Source: Gnetum montanum (taxonomy: Eukaryota > Streptophyta > Gnetopsida > Gnetales > Gnetaceae). Taken from it: 64,000 bases of DNA. Below the pieces are notes generated by a model that ran no database searches, was not told where the DNA came from, and saw only the letters and a list, made by a program, of their open reading frames with translations. The stretch lies in assembly GCA_015680685.1 (NCBI GenBank), contig MNCI01023742.1, forward strand, positions 732,234-796,233. The letters are read 5' to 3'. Both the position numbers and the translations under genes were made by a program. Shown here one piece after another: positions 11,842-21,907 of this stretch (the stretch's first letter is position 1; every line of letters begins with the position of its first letter).

Positions 11842-14800
11842 CTATGTCTCCATCTCTGCCTCAGGAAGATCATCCTCATAGGCTCTTCCACATGGGAATA
11901 TTTGTCGTGAGGTTGATCATCTTTGTGGGGGGCCTCCTCATGAAGACCCTCTTTGTGAGGACCATCATCTCCATTATGCCCCTCCTCATGGAGATCCTCT
12001 TCATGAGGACCATCATCTACATTACATCCCTCCTCATGAAGACCCTCTTCGTGAGGACCATCATCTTCATTACGCTCCTCTTTATGAGGATCCTCTTCGT
12101 GTCGATTCTACAATTTGACATAAAACACATGTTAGCATCGACACTAAAACTACGTATAACAAGGATGCAATAGTCCTACAACTTACCTGTGATGGTCCCA
12201 CATCAGCTGCAAAAGGAATTTGTTCCAAACCAACCCAAAGGTGTTGCATGATCTTGTCCTCAGTAAGCTCTGACCAAACGCCATCTCCTAGATCAGTTCC
12301 ATCCTTAACCTTTCCCTTTTCCACAGGATTCCATCGAGGTGGTTCAGGGAAGAAGGAAGGGATAGTAGTCTCACCACCAGGGAGGGTTATTTCTCTCTCA
12401 GGAGAGGCGCTTACTGTCACTTGCTCCTGAAACTTTTCATACACTCCAGAAGCACTGATAACATCGAGGAACAGCCAGAGGGACCACGCTTCAACCGTAG
12501 AATCCCTATAATGTTGGTGGTAGGCAGCACTTTCTCGCTTATACACATGCTTGTGGTCCTTTTGTGCCTACCCCCATGCCTGGACCCTCGCACTGAAATC
12601 CTTCCATTCTTGGTTCTTCTAGGCTAGGAGATTCATTTTCATCCGTTGCTCTATGAGCTCATGGCTAGCTTGGACGTTTTTTTTAACGACCATCCAATAA
12701 CGGGGGTAGAAAATTATAGCTGTCTGCCAATTCTCATCATTGGTCTCCCGAGCTAGCAGAAATTCATTTCGAGACTCCAGGTCTCCAACCCTACCAGTTA
12801 GGAACATCTTCTCCTTTTCTGCTTTCTATAACCTCTTCCAAAGATCTTTGTTGACGTTCTGGCACTCCCATAAAGAGTAGGTCGAGTGTAACATGCATTT
12901 ATGTATTTCATCGTAAAGGCTGCGTGGCACTTTGGTCAGCTCCAGTGAGGGTTCAGGGGTGGTGTCTAAGTCAACGAGCTCTTTGGGATCCCATCTAAGA
13001 CGAGATTCTATAACATAAAAATAATAGTTAGACACAACAAAAATAATATAACATTGTAATGCCAACAATCCCTATGTTATAACACTCACGTACCAATCAT
13101 AGGATCGATTCGCTCTAGGTAGCTGATCATATCGTTCCCGATGCCTTCCATAAAGGTGAATTTATCAAGAGTCTCGCCCTAATGCTAAGTTGGAGCTACT
13201 GACAAAGGTACACCACCATCACCAGAAGTGCCTACTATGCAAATAAAATAGGTTAAACATAGCACAGTAGACAAAAGCCAAGTGGGACATTACAATAACA
13301 AAACTCACCAGCGGCAAGCCACTCATCTTTTCCTAGTTCATCTGAAAGGACCTTGGTGTCCTCTACTTCTGCCTCTTCTTTAGGCATAGGAACCTGTGTG
13401 ATGCCTACATTATTAACAAGGGCCTCTTCTTCCAAAAATGGAACCTCTTCTTCATGCCATATAATTATGGCCCCTGTTTCAGGGGTCAACTCCTCCACAC
13501 CTTTCCCTTTGCCTCTTAGAAAAAATGATTAGCTGCGACATTTACAAACGCTACGCAACACCACGATTTCTATATGTAGAGTAATACATATATAAACTAA
13601 TTATGCACTTCTCTACTTACCAGCTAGGTGATCGTTCCTATAAAATTTGATTTGCACCCTCTTTCCCTCTGCGTTAGTCGGACCAGGCGACTCCACGGCT
13701 GGACGATGTTTTTTTCGTTGGATTGATGAACTCACTATTTCTTCGACCAAGCATTTTCCCCTTGACACACTACCAGTGTAAGAAGGGAGTTCCCCACTCA
13801 CACTATCCTAGCCTCGCACAAGAGGTGCCACCAAATTCTTAGTCGTAAGTAAAAGTGAATCCCCAATGTCTTCAGGGGGATCTTGCGACCGGGTGGTGCC
13901 GAAAACCTAGGAAATCCATGGTTTGGAAATCTAGTTACGATCTTGCTGCACCCATATTCCATCCCTATGAACCACCAAGAATTTAGAAAAATGCTGAAAG
14001 TAGGTTATAAAGAAGGCAAAATGCATGTTGAAGTGGGACTCAAGCTTCTTGTGAAGCTTGACCATTTCAGCCTGCAGGCCTTCAACAAAGTAGCTAGCCT
14101 AATTATACTGTGTTCCCTCCTCCATAACCTCTCACATAATTCAAGCCTACTCTATGGTGAGGATTCTTCCCTAGGAGAGCAACTTGGGGAAGGCGCGGGC
14201 TCAGAAGAGGGGATAAATGGTGTGAGCCACCTCCGACTAAATTTTTTTAGCAAGGATTCCTTTCACTTCATTTTTAACACCTAGCCACTCCTCTACCTCC
14301 TTTTGGTGCTTAGAACTCCTCTTTGACTTTTCTTCCACTAGAAGTCCATCGAAGGGAACGCCAAAAAAGTTGGCGAACAGGCGAGTGTCAATATCAAAAC
14401 TTACACGCACATTATGCACGCGCAGGTAAAGACGCTCGGCCTCTTTGCTGAAAGAGTCAACTAGGGTTAACATCTCGACCATGGTGACATCGGGGGTTAC
14501 AGCCAAAAATATCTCCATTAGTCCAGCTTCCCGGAGGCTATTGGTTAACATAGCTAAGGCCGCACTATGGCTAAGCCAACGTTGCACTTCTTTTATGTCG
14601 TCATAACCAAAGAAAAGATTGCTCACTTCATGCCTGGAGGGCATAACCGCTACCTCCCGTGATTCCCTAACTATGAACATAAAGCAATGTCTTAGACAAT
14701 ACAATAGAATAAAATGATTTTCTACATTGTTTCCATGCCATAAGATCATACAATGGACCACCATAGTATAATTTACCACATCCGAAGGGCGAAAGAAATG

Positions 14801-16255
14801 GTGGAATTCTGTCTTGCACATCCGCAACAATGATAGGGCGATCCAAAGTCCACTCCTTATCCAACCATTCGAGTCTTTTACACTTTGTAAAAAATTTGAC
14901 ATAGCGAGTGGGGTGATGTGGGATTTCGAATTCTAGTTGTCCCATAACACCAGCACATATATTGCTAATAGAAGTGAACTCCTTTATGGCCCTTTCAGCC
15001 GTAAATAATGTATCTATATCACCTTGGAGACCATTCTCATTGATGAAAAACCTACACCACAGAATGTAGATAATTGTTTATACTCAACAAAAATTCAGAC
15101 AATGGTTAGCACATCATAATGCTGTGGAAACACTTACCTACCTGCATAATACACAATGCCATGTGGATTTTGGAAGTAGGTTGTAAGATGACGAGCCACA
15201 AACAAGGTGTTGTAGGTGTGATAACAATTAAACCTGAGCATCTCCCAAATCCAAGATAAATGTCTCAAACCCTTTGTGCTCTGTTCATAGTCTTGCACCC
15301 ACATGGTTTCAATTGAGCCGTCCACCAGAAATATCAAGATGCTCTATGTTGATCCAACAAGTAGCATCTCCAAAATGGCGGCGGCTATCTTGACCAGTAG
15401 ATGCGACCAAATAATTACGCTGAAATTACACAACAAAAACTACAAAAACTCCCGTACGCCTCTTCGAAACCAAATTGCCTCTTCCTTTACATGAGCATGA
15501 GGAGGAGGAACATTGGCCACGGGGACATGTAAACAGCACAAGACGCCCACAATGTCTAAGATGATCAAGACGGGCTTTAGTGTAATCCTTTACAATAAAA
15601 CCCACTACCATTAGGAAAAGCAATGTAGACATACTAACAACATAAGAGCAAAACAAATCAAAAAAGGCTCATAAAAAATCCATTATGCAACATTAAAGTT
15701 TCTATTACCTTGACTCCCAGAAAATTGCAGGTTACGCTAGAAAGGTATTACCAGAACCGCTCAAACCCTTGCGACAATGTAAGGTCTGTCCTTGACAACA
15801 GCGATAAAAGTAACACCGCATATTACCCTAACATAACATGCAACCATTATGGCCGAGACAACGGAATCCTATTTATATTACATAAGGGTACAATACTTGG
15901 ACACCTCCAATTATGCATTATGTTTGCACAATAGTGCCCAAGGTCACCCAAACCCTTGCGACAGTGCAAGGTCTGTCTCTAACAATGGTGACAAGGGTAA
16001 TATTACAAACTATAATAGCTTAGCCTGCACAACCAAGTATCAATGTCCAACACAATACACATCTTTGAAACAAGTACAATTACGATGCCATAACAATGAA
16101 AATAACAATCATGCAAGAGGGAAAAAGGCAACCTACCGGGCGAGTGGAGTAACCTCCCGAGTTTCAACCTTGGCCTTTGAAAACTACTGCAAACTCTCCT
16201 ACACTTCATCAATCTTCACCAATTTGGCATGTTTACCTTTGATCTTTGGTGCCAT
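11842..16255 (-). pseudogene. Antisense spliced gene of element 1 (AS gene copy 1, eight exons; reference copy)
   Basis: Runs against gag-pol between protease and RT. Exons (complement): 16137-16255 (ATG at 16255, MAPKIKGKHAKLVKIDE; donor CCG|GTAGGT), 15138-15587, 14777-15051, 13621-14670, 13309-13514, 13094-13234, 12187-13007, 11842-12107. Nearly all borders are AG/GT and agree with the other copies. Exon 2 carries GLRHLSWIWEM, CYHTYNTLFVARH and NPHGIVYYAG. Exon 3 carries NENGLQGDI and RLEWLDKEW. Exon 4 carries AGLMEIFLAVTPDVTMVEML, LVDSFSKEAE, FFGVPFDGLLVEE and EVEEWLG, a layout faintly like a plant mobile domain. Exon 7 is charged and probably coiled-coil, ending in GTDLGDGVW and LGLEQIP-like residues. 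Exon 8 encodes acidic repeats. A few stops and frame changes indicate decay. No enzyme motif is recognised. Confidence 0.8.
11880..12107 (-). repeat. Acidic tandem repeat in the last exon of AS gene copy 1
   Basis: On the minus strand the exon encodes about three copies of a 16-residue unit of the form DDGPHEEGLHEEGCNV (48 bp each), rich in Glu, Asp and His. Other copies have different last exons: proline-rich in copy 0, short and charged in copy 2. The C-terminal tail is therefore the most variable part of the protein. The long plus-strand frame over this stretch is a shadow of the repeat. Confidence 0.7.
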
Positions 16256-16373
16256 GGTTATGACTAAACAACCTTCACAAAGTCATCTTCTTACACCTTC
16301 CTTCTGTTTTACTTCTCCTATAATCGAATTCAAATTTGCAATCTTTACAATCTTCTTTGAGGATGAACCATCG

Positions 16374-16382
16374 ACTTATAAA
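16374..16382 (-). promoter_or_regulatory. TATA box of AS gene copy 1
   Basis: On the minus strand this reads TTTATAAGT, about 120 bp upstream of the antisense ATG at 16255. In elements 2 and 4 a TATAAATAG lies exactly 150 bp before the matching ATG, so the spacing is similar. Confidence 0.5.
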
Positions 16383-16959
16383 TGTAGTAGCTAGAACTAA
16401 TTGTTTTCAATCTAATCAATGCAGAACTTTCTTGAAATGCAAGTGTGTCAGTGCGACATGAAGCATGAAGATCGCAACATTAATCTTGTAGATATCGCAT
16501 GGATCACTGTCCGAAAAGACCCTAAACTAATGCATAACTTATTGTCTCATAATCCGGTCACACTAACTACAGTCTACAAAAAATTCTAGATTAGCTGCTT
16601 TGACACACTAGACGCACCACATTACACCTTTCATCATAGTTCATAGAATTTTTACTCTAACATCTAGGAAACTGGGCTTGCTTCTTTCTCACAAACTGTG
16701 CATATTGTGATGGTTCGCTAAGACCTTAAACTGGTAGCGTCTTTAACATGTACCACTAAAACAAGAAAACCTTCTATCATTTCAAAAAATTGACAAAAAA
16801 CAATATAACAACTTTCGTTCTTGGTGGTTTTGCAGGTCGATTCGCAAATGGATGCAGCTTTACTCGCGCCCCTAGCCCTAACAAGCCCATACGGGGAAAC
16901 TATTAGATAGCTCAACCATACACTGATAAGAACTGATGCTTCCCTTTGTGACATAACCA
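16383..16959. other. Upstream region of AS gene copy 1 and pol linker, with one boundary repeat unit
   Basis: No gene seen. At about 16710-16740 there is one unit (TTCGCTAAGACCTTAAACTG) of the same boundary-repeat family found on the protease side of the module, so the antisense gene is bracketed by the repeat on both sides. The remainder up to about 16960 leads into pol. Confidence 0.55.
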
Positions 16960-18133
16960 TAGCAGCCTCGGAAGCATCCCCAGACTAGCCAAAACATTTG
17001 GCACGAACGCTAGACCTAGAGGCTAGTGATGTGACCAAGGATTCCCTCACTGAGATCTTTGTGGTTACGCATAAAGGTGAAGCAAAAATCTGAAGGTTAG
17101 TTCCCTCCTTGACTAACAAATGCAGATAGACATACTTTGAGTGCTCCAAAATAACATTGCGGTATTCGCATGGTCATATGAAGACATGCCACGTTTAGAC
17201 CTAAGACTAATATAGCACAACATAGTTTTAGACCCGCATATCAAAGCGGTTAGGCAAAAAGCACGGAAGATTAAACCTAAAATTGCGTTGGTAGTGCATG
17301 ATGAAATTACTAAGCTGTATCAGGCCGATTTCATTTGCGTGGTTGATTATTTAGACTGAGTGTTGAACATCGTAGTTGTCTCCAAGAAAACGGGAGGAAT
17401 ACGCATCTGTATAGACTTCCACGATCTAAACAAGGCAACGATTAAGGACAACTTCCCTTTGTCGAGTATCGACCAACTTATCAATACAATAGCTGGCCAC
17501 GCATTACTATCCTTTATGGATGGGTTTTTGGGCTATAATCAAATTCATATCAACCCAAAACACCAGGTGACTATGACTTTCATAACTCCTTGCGGAACTT
17601 TCTGTTACACCATGATGTCTTTCGGGTTAAAAAATACTAGAGTAACTTATCAATGTGCCATGATGTATATCTTTAGTGATTACCTCTTAGAGAGATTGAA
17701 TGACTACGTAGATGACATAGCTATCAAATCTAAGAAGCTGGAAGATCACCCAGAAGACCTAGAGTTAATCCTTAAATGATGTCTCAGGCACGACCTATGG
17801 CTTAACCCAAGAAAATGTGTATTCAAAGTCAAAACCAAACACATGTTGTGGTTTGTGGTATCAAAGACTGGCATCCAAGTCGACCCTGACAAGGTTAAAG
17901 CCATCGCTAACCTAGCCCCACCAACAAACCTCAAAGAACTACATGGGTTGCAGGGTAGGTTGCAATTTATCATGCAGTTCATCTTGAGGTTAACAGACAA
18001 ATTACACCCTATGCAACATCTTCTCAAGAAAGGGGTTAACTTTGAATGGACTGAAGACTGTCAACATGCATTTGATGACCTGAAGAAAGAGATGTTACAT
18101 TTACCAATGGTTTTCCCACTACAAAGGGATTAG
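16960..18133 (+). pseudogene. pol: Reverse transcriptase of element 1
   Basis: The N-terminal approach (about 16960-17350) contains LDLEASDVTKD and VFAWSYEDMPRLD, matching the intact 172-residue frame in element 2 (27467-27945). The RT core follows: VVVSKKTGGIRICIDFHDLN (motif 1-2), FMDGFLGYNQI, FCYTMMSFGLKNT, then the catalytic YVDD at 17705-17716, then LNPRKCVF, the thumb GLQGRLQF and FEWTEDCQHAFDDLK. Stops at about 17358, 17777 and 18131 and frame gaps make it non-coding. It would copy element RNA into DNA. Confidence 0.9.
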
Positions 18134-18420
18134 CCTTTCTACATCCACCTAGCAAGCTCAAATGTCTCTATAGCTATATTATTATGCCAAAAAAGGGATG
18201 ACGGGTCAGAAGTCCCTATCTATTATCTAAGTCACACTCTATTTGCGTACAAAACAAGGTACAATGAAGTAGAGTGTAACTGCTTAGCATTGGTGTTTGC
18301 ACTAAAAAAATCTAGACACTATCTTTTTCGTAGCCAAGTCAATATAATCTGTAAGAACAACATTCTGTGGGCCATCACGAACAATCTATACGAGAGCAGT
18401 AGGATAGCCCACTAGAAGGC
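18134..18420 (+). pseudogene. pol: RNase H (retroviral-type) of element 1
   Basis: Follows RT directly, with IHLASSNVSIAILLCQ, VPIYYLSHTLFAYKTRYNEV and the helix ECNCLALVFALKKSRHYL, the typical order of the first RNase H in Ty3/gypsy pol. A TAG near 18414 breaks the frame. It would degrade the RNA strand during reverse transcription. Confidence 0.82.
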
Positions 18421-18999
18421 CATCACAACAGAATTTGACTTGCACTACATTGGCCAATCATCCATGCAAGGTCAATCCATAGCCAACCAACTTGCAACAT
18501 CACTTGTTAACGATCAAGCCATGATAGAGCCCAAGTTTCCTGATGAACATGTACATAGTCTAAGCCCTATACCAACAAGCCTCGAAGCAATGCTATATTT
18601 CGATGTAGCTTCGACTACCAGAGGTGGTAGCACTGCTGCCATCATTATGCTCTCCCCTGAAGATCTTTGCCCATTGGCTGACTGCCTAGTATTTCCTTGT
18701 ACGAACAATGTGGCAGAGTACGAGGGGCTCCTCAAGAGACTATTAATAGCAAGGGAACTCAACGTTCAATGCCTGGCAATCCGAGGTGATTCAATGCTCA
18801 TCATCAATCAAATCACAGGGGTCTACGTCTGCAAAGCTATACATCTGTAGCCCTACTGCGATATGGCTAAAGATCTCTTAAGACAATTCATGACAACTGA
18901 CATACAACACGTGCCACGTGATGAGAACACTATAGCCGATGCACTAGCCACACTAGCTCTAAACGTGCCACCACATTTTTTTCCACCTAGCCCACTTTA
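18421..18999 (+). pseudogene. pol: Second RNase H domain (aRNase H) of element 1
   Basis: The frame 18440-18850 and its continuation show MLYFDVASTTRGGSTAAIIM, then CTNNVAEYEGLL, RGDSMLIINQITG and HVPRDENTIADALATLAL. These are the ordered D-E-D-D landmarks of an archaeal-like RNase H. A second RNase H between the first one and integrase is a defining trait of the Tat/Ogre clade of plant Ty3/gypsy elements. A TAG at 18848-18850 interrupts it. The first acidic residue lies at about 18600. Confidence 0.82.
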
Positions 19000-20320
19000 A
19001 TGATGAAATGTACAGAGCCTGTCATTCAAGCTGTGCAAATCTCTTCTCTAAGCACTGGGGGAATGCCAGAATGGTATGATAACATTAAATCTTACCTTCT
19101 ACATGGCAAACCACCACATGAGCTAACACCTGCACAAAAATATGTAATCTGCAAGCATGCCAGGAAATACATCATCATCAGAGACAGTACTTTCTGTAGA
19201 CACTCTTTTGATGGAGTATTGCTAACCTATGTTAATAATGACCAAGCGCAAAAAATAGTTAGCGAAGTCCATGAAGGACTATGTGGAGGAAACATAGCCC
19301 TGTGAGCCATGGCTGCTAAAATCATATGCTTGAGGTATTACTGGCCATACATGGAATGAGACTGCCTTACCAAGGTCAAAACATGTGACACATGCCATAG
19401 TTATGCAAATCTAATACATGTGTCACCAACTGAATTGCATACTACATAGAGCACTTGGCCATTCCAATGATGGGGACTAGATATCATAGGCCCCATCACA
19501 CCTAAGTTTTCCGTAGGACATAGCTTCTTCATCACCGCCATCAAGTACTTCACGAAGTGGGTGGAGGTTATTCCCCTACTAAAGATTACATCTCAACAAG
19601 TTTGCCATTTTATCTTGGACAATATAGTAACTAGGTTTGGGCTTCCCATGACTATTGTGACCGACAATGGGCCACAATTTAGTAGTACTGAAACCAAATC
19701 TTTCTATAGTAACCTTGGTATTAAACAATCTTTTTCCTCACCTTATTACCCACAAGAAAATGGTCAAGCAGAGGCAACAAACAAGGTCATCATCAACTTA
19801 CTGAAAAAGATCCTCAGCAGCAACAAAAAATGATGGCATGAAAAAATCCTCTATGTGCTATGGGCCTATCATACGACATGCAGAATAGCTACCGGTAGGA
19901 CACCCTACAACCTTGTCTATGTATATGAAGCAGTGTTGCCCCTAGAACTATAGGTTCCCTCACTATGGATGGTCCTCTCTGTGGTTATAAATGAGACTCA
20001 ACACAACAAGTCCAGGATCATGGATTTAGACTCAGTAGAGGAGAAATGCATCCAAATGCTCGACAACATCGAAAGATATCAAGATAGGCAGAAACAGAAG
20101 CATCATCAAAACTTGCATCAGCGACTGATCAAGAAAGGAGACTTAGTTCTCAAAGCTATTTGTGAACCAGTGAGCAAATTCTCTGTAAGCTAGAAAGGCC
20201 CTTTTCTCATTGTTGATGCATACGGCAATGGAGCATTTAGGCTAGTGGACATCAATGACAACGAACTTCCAAATCTAGTGAATCACATGTATCTAAAGCG
20301 GTACCACATCTAGACGTTAG
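19000..20320 (+). pseudogene. pol: Integrase of element 1
   Basis: The zinc-binding part has HEGLCGGN near 19272 and CDTCH near 19388. The catalytic core has GLDIIGPI (about 19477), TDNGPQF (about 19660) and PQENGQAEATNK (about 19750-19785), giving the D,D,E triad. The C-terminal part contains GPFLIVDAYGNGAFRLVD and ends near LKRYHI with no chromodomain. Stops at about 19303, 19360, 19450, 19833, 19953, 20193 and 20313 show decay. It would insert the DNA copy and make the five-base duplication. Confidence 0.88.
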
Positions 20321-20329
20321 CTCGACTCA

Positions 20330-20745
20330 AACGCAAGGTAACAAACATCCGCTACAACGTAAAACTAGCATTGTTGTACATGTCCACTATAACGTAAAAC
20401 TAGTAGTGTTGTACATGTCCGCTATGACGTAAAACTAGAATTTCTTACACACATCCCCCATGATGCTAAACTGGCAAATTTTTCAGTCATTCTCCATGAC
20501 ATGAAACTGGCAAGGTAAGCATCCATCTGCTGAGATGTTAAACTAGCATAGACTTGTCCTTAGGTCATGATAGAAAATTGACACCCACAGCACAGTTTGC
20601 TGGGACCATAAACCAGCTCTTCCACTGTCTGCTACGACATAAAACTAGCATGCTTTAGTCTACCTAGACTTTAAACCGAGACCACAGTTTGCTAAGACTT
20701 AAAACCAACAACAACAGTCCACCAGGACTTAAAATTGGAATATAC
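20330..20745. repeat. Module-boundary repeat array, element 1, integrase/3' UTR side
   Basis: About a dozen degenerate units around CCGCTACAACGTAAAACTAG, some with an inserted TTGTACATGT tail and later units reading ACTTAAAACCAAC. It is the same family as 11310-11695. It begins right after the end of integrase, as in elements 3 and 4. Confidence 0.8.
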
Positions 20746-21907
20746 CAATAGATAATTCATGAAGCAAGCAAGCGTGATCATTCTTGCATGACATCCCTAC
20801 CAGACAGAATGGGTAGGACATTGGAATAGACACAACGCTACTACCCTACTAGCATCCTACTGATTCCTCGGATATGTTGAAAGGCATATTACTGATCCCT
20901 CAGAGATGCCGCTACGACAACCACTCTATACTTGCAACTCCTGGGGTCAACTTTGCCACTGGGAGCCCCAAGGAAACTATGGTCATCCATAGCCTTGGCT
21001 ACCTCCACCCATCTCCACCACCATATTCTAGCTTAGCAGATTCATCTGATTGATTCTTTGCCTAGTTAGATGGGTAAGATGAGTCTAGCTGTCGACGGTG
21101 AATTCCTGAGTCGCAACATCAACAAAGGCCTGTGCTCTCCTTTCCACTTTGGACGACACTTGTTTCAACAGCCTCCCTAGCAATTAGGATGATTTCTTCT
21201 ACTCTCTATTTTCTGTTATGTTTTGCAGGTTACTTGCTACGATAGCGTTGTTCAAGAATGTGTTCACCAGAAGGCAAGGCGTCACAGCATTTTGAGGTGG
21301 CTACTTAGACTAGCTTGACTACTTGGGAATGCAGATCCTTCCTTTTCTTTTTCCCCATCAGACAACTTATCTCAATCTCTCCTTCCTTTATCCTCACAAC
21401 CTCTTTTACTCTCTTCCCCTGTTTGTACAAAACGTGAGCATACAGGAACTCTTTCGCACATAACAGTCATCCCATTTATGAATTGGCGTAACGAAACTCA
21501 CCTCATGGAAAGCATCCTTTTCAAAAAAAGGTAGGTAAAGCTAGGTAAAATGGATGAAACACAACTCATCCAGGCCATACAGACGTAACACAACTCGTCC
21601 ATGCAAGCCCCGCATATACAGTATAATAGCATAACCTCTCAGGAAAACACACGCCAGGAGATGCCTAATGACATGTTTGCAATAATTTCCTGCTCATGCT
21701 TGAGTCTTCCCCGAACTTCCCTCCCTCACTACTGTAAGATCCCTCCTATGCCCCTTATGCTCCCAACCTTTGCACTTCCAGGTTTGATAGAGCAACGTCT
21801 GAGTAGCTTCCGATGGTCGAGGTTGCTGTCTTTACCCCTATGGTGTTTCATATTCTTTGTCGACGTCTCTCAGGCAAGCCCTCCAAACATCAACAAAGAG
21901 GGGCCAT
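20746..21907 (+). other. 3' untranslated region and polypurine tract of element 1
   Basis: No gene supported. The polypurine tract is AAAGAGGGG (21895-21903), a few bases before the LTR. A conserved block just upstream, TTTGTCGACGTCTCTCAGGC (about 21857-21876), is also found before the tract in elements 3 and 4. The frames at 21601-21939 and 21813-22013 cross into the LTR and are chance ORFs. Confidence 0.75.

Noticed and set aside
11844-12173. 109-residue plus-strand ORF with repeated hydrophobic units
   Set aside because: Shadow of the acidic repeat in the minus-strand exon 8 of the antisense gene; the minus strand has splice sites and family conservation.
12082-14902. Envelope-like gene of an Athila-type element
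   Set aside because: Plant env-like ORFs lie downstream of integrase in the sense direction. This gene is antisense, spliced and upstream of RT, with no signal peptide or transmembrane pattern.
19960-20320. Chromodomain at the end of integrase
   Set aside because: The C-terminal part ends shortly after LKRYHI and runs into the repeat array, with no aromatic cage pattern, as expected for the Tat clade.
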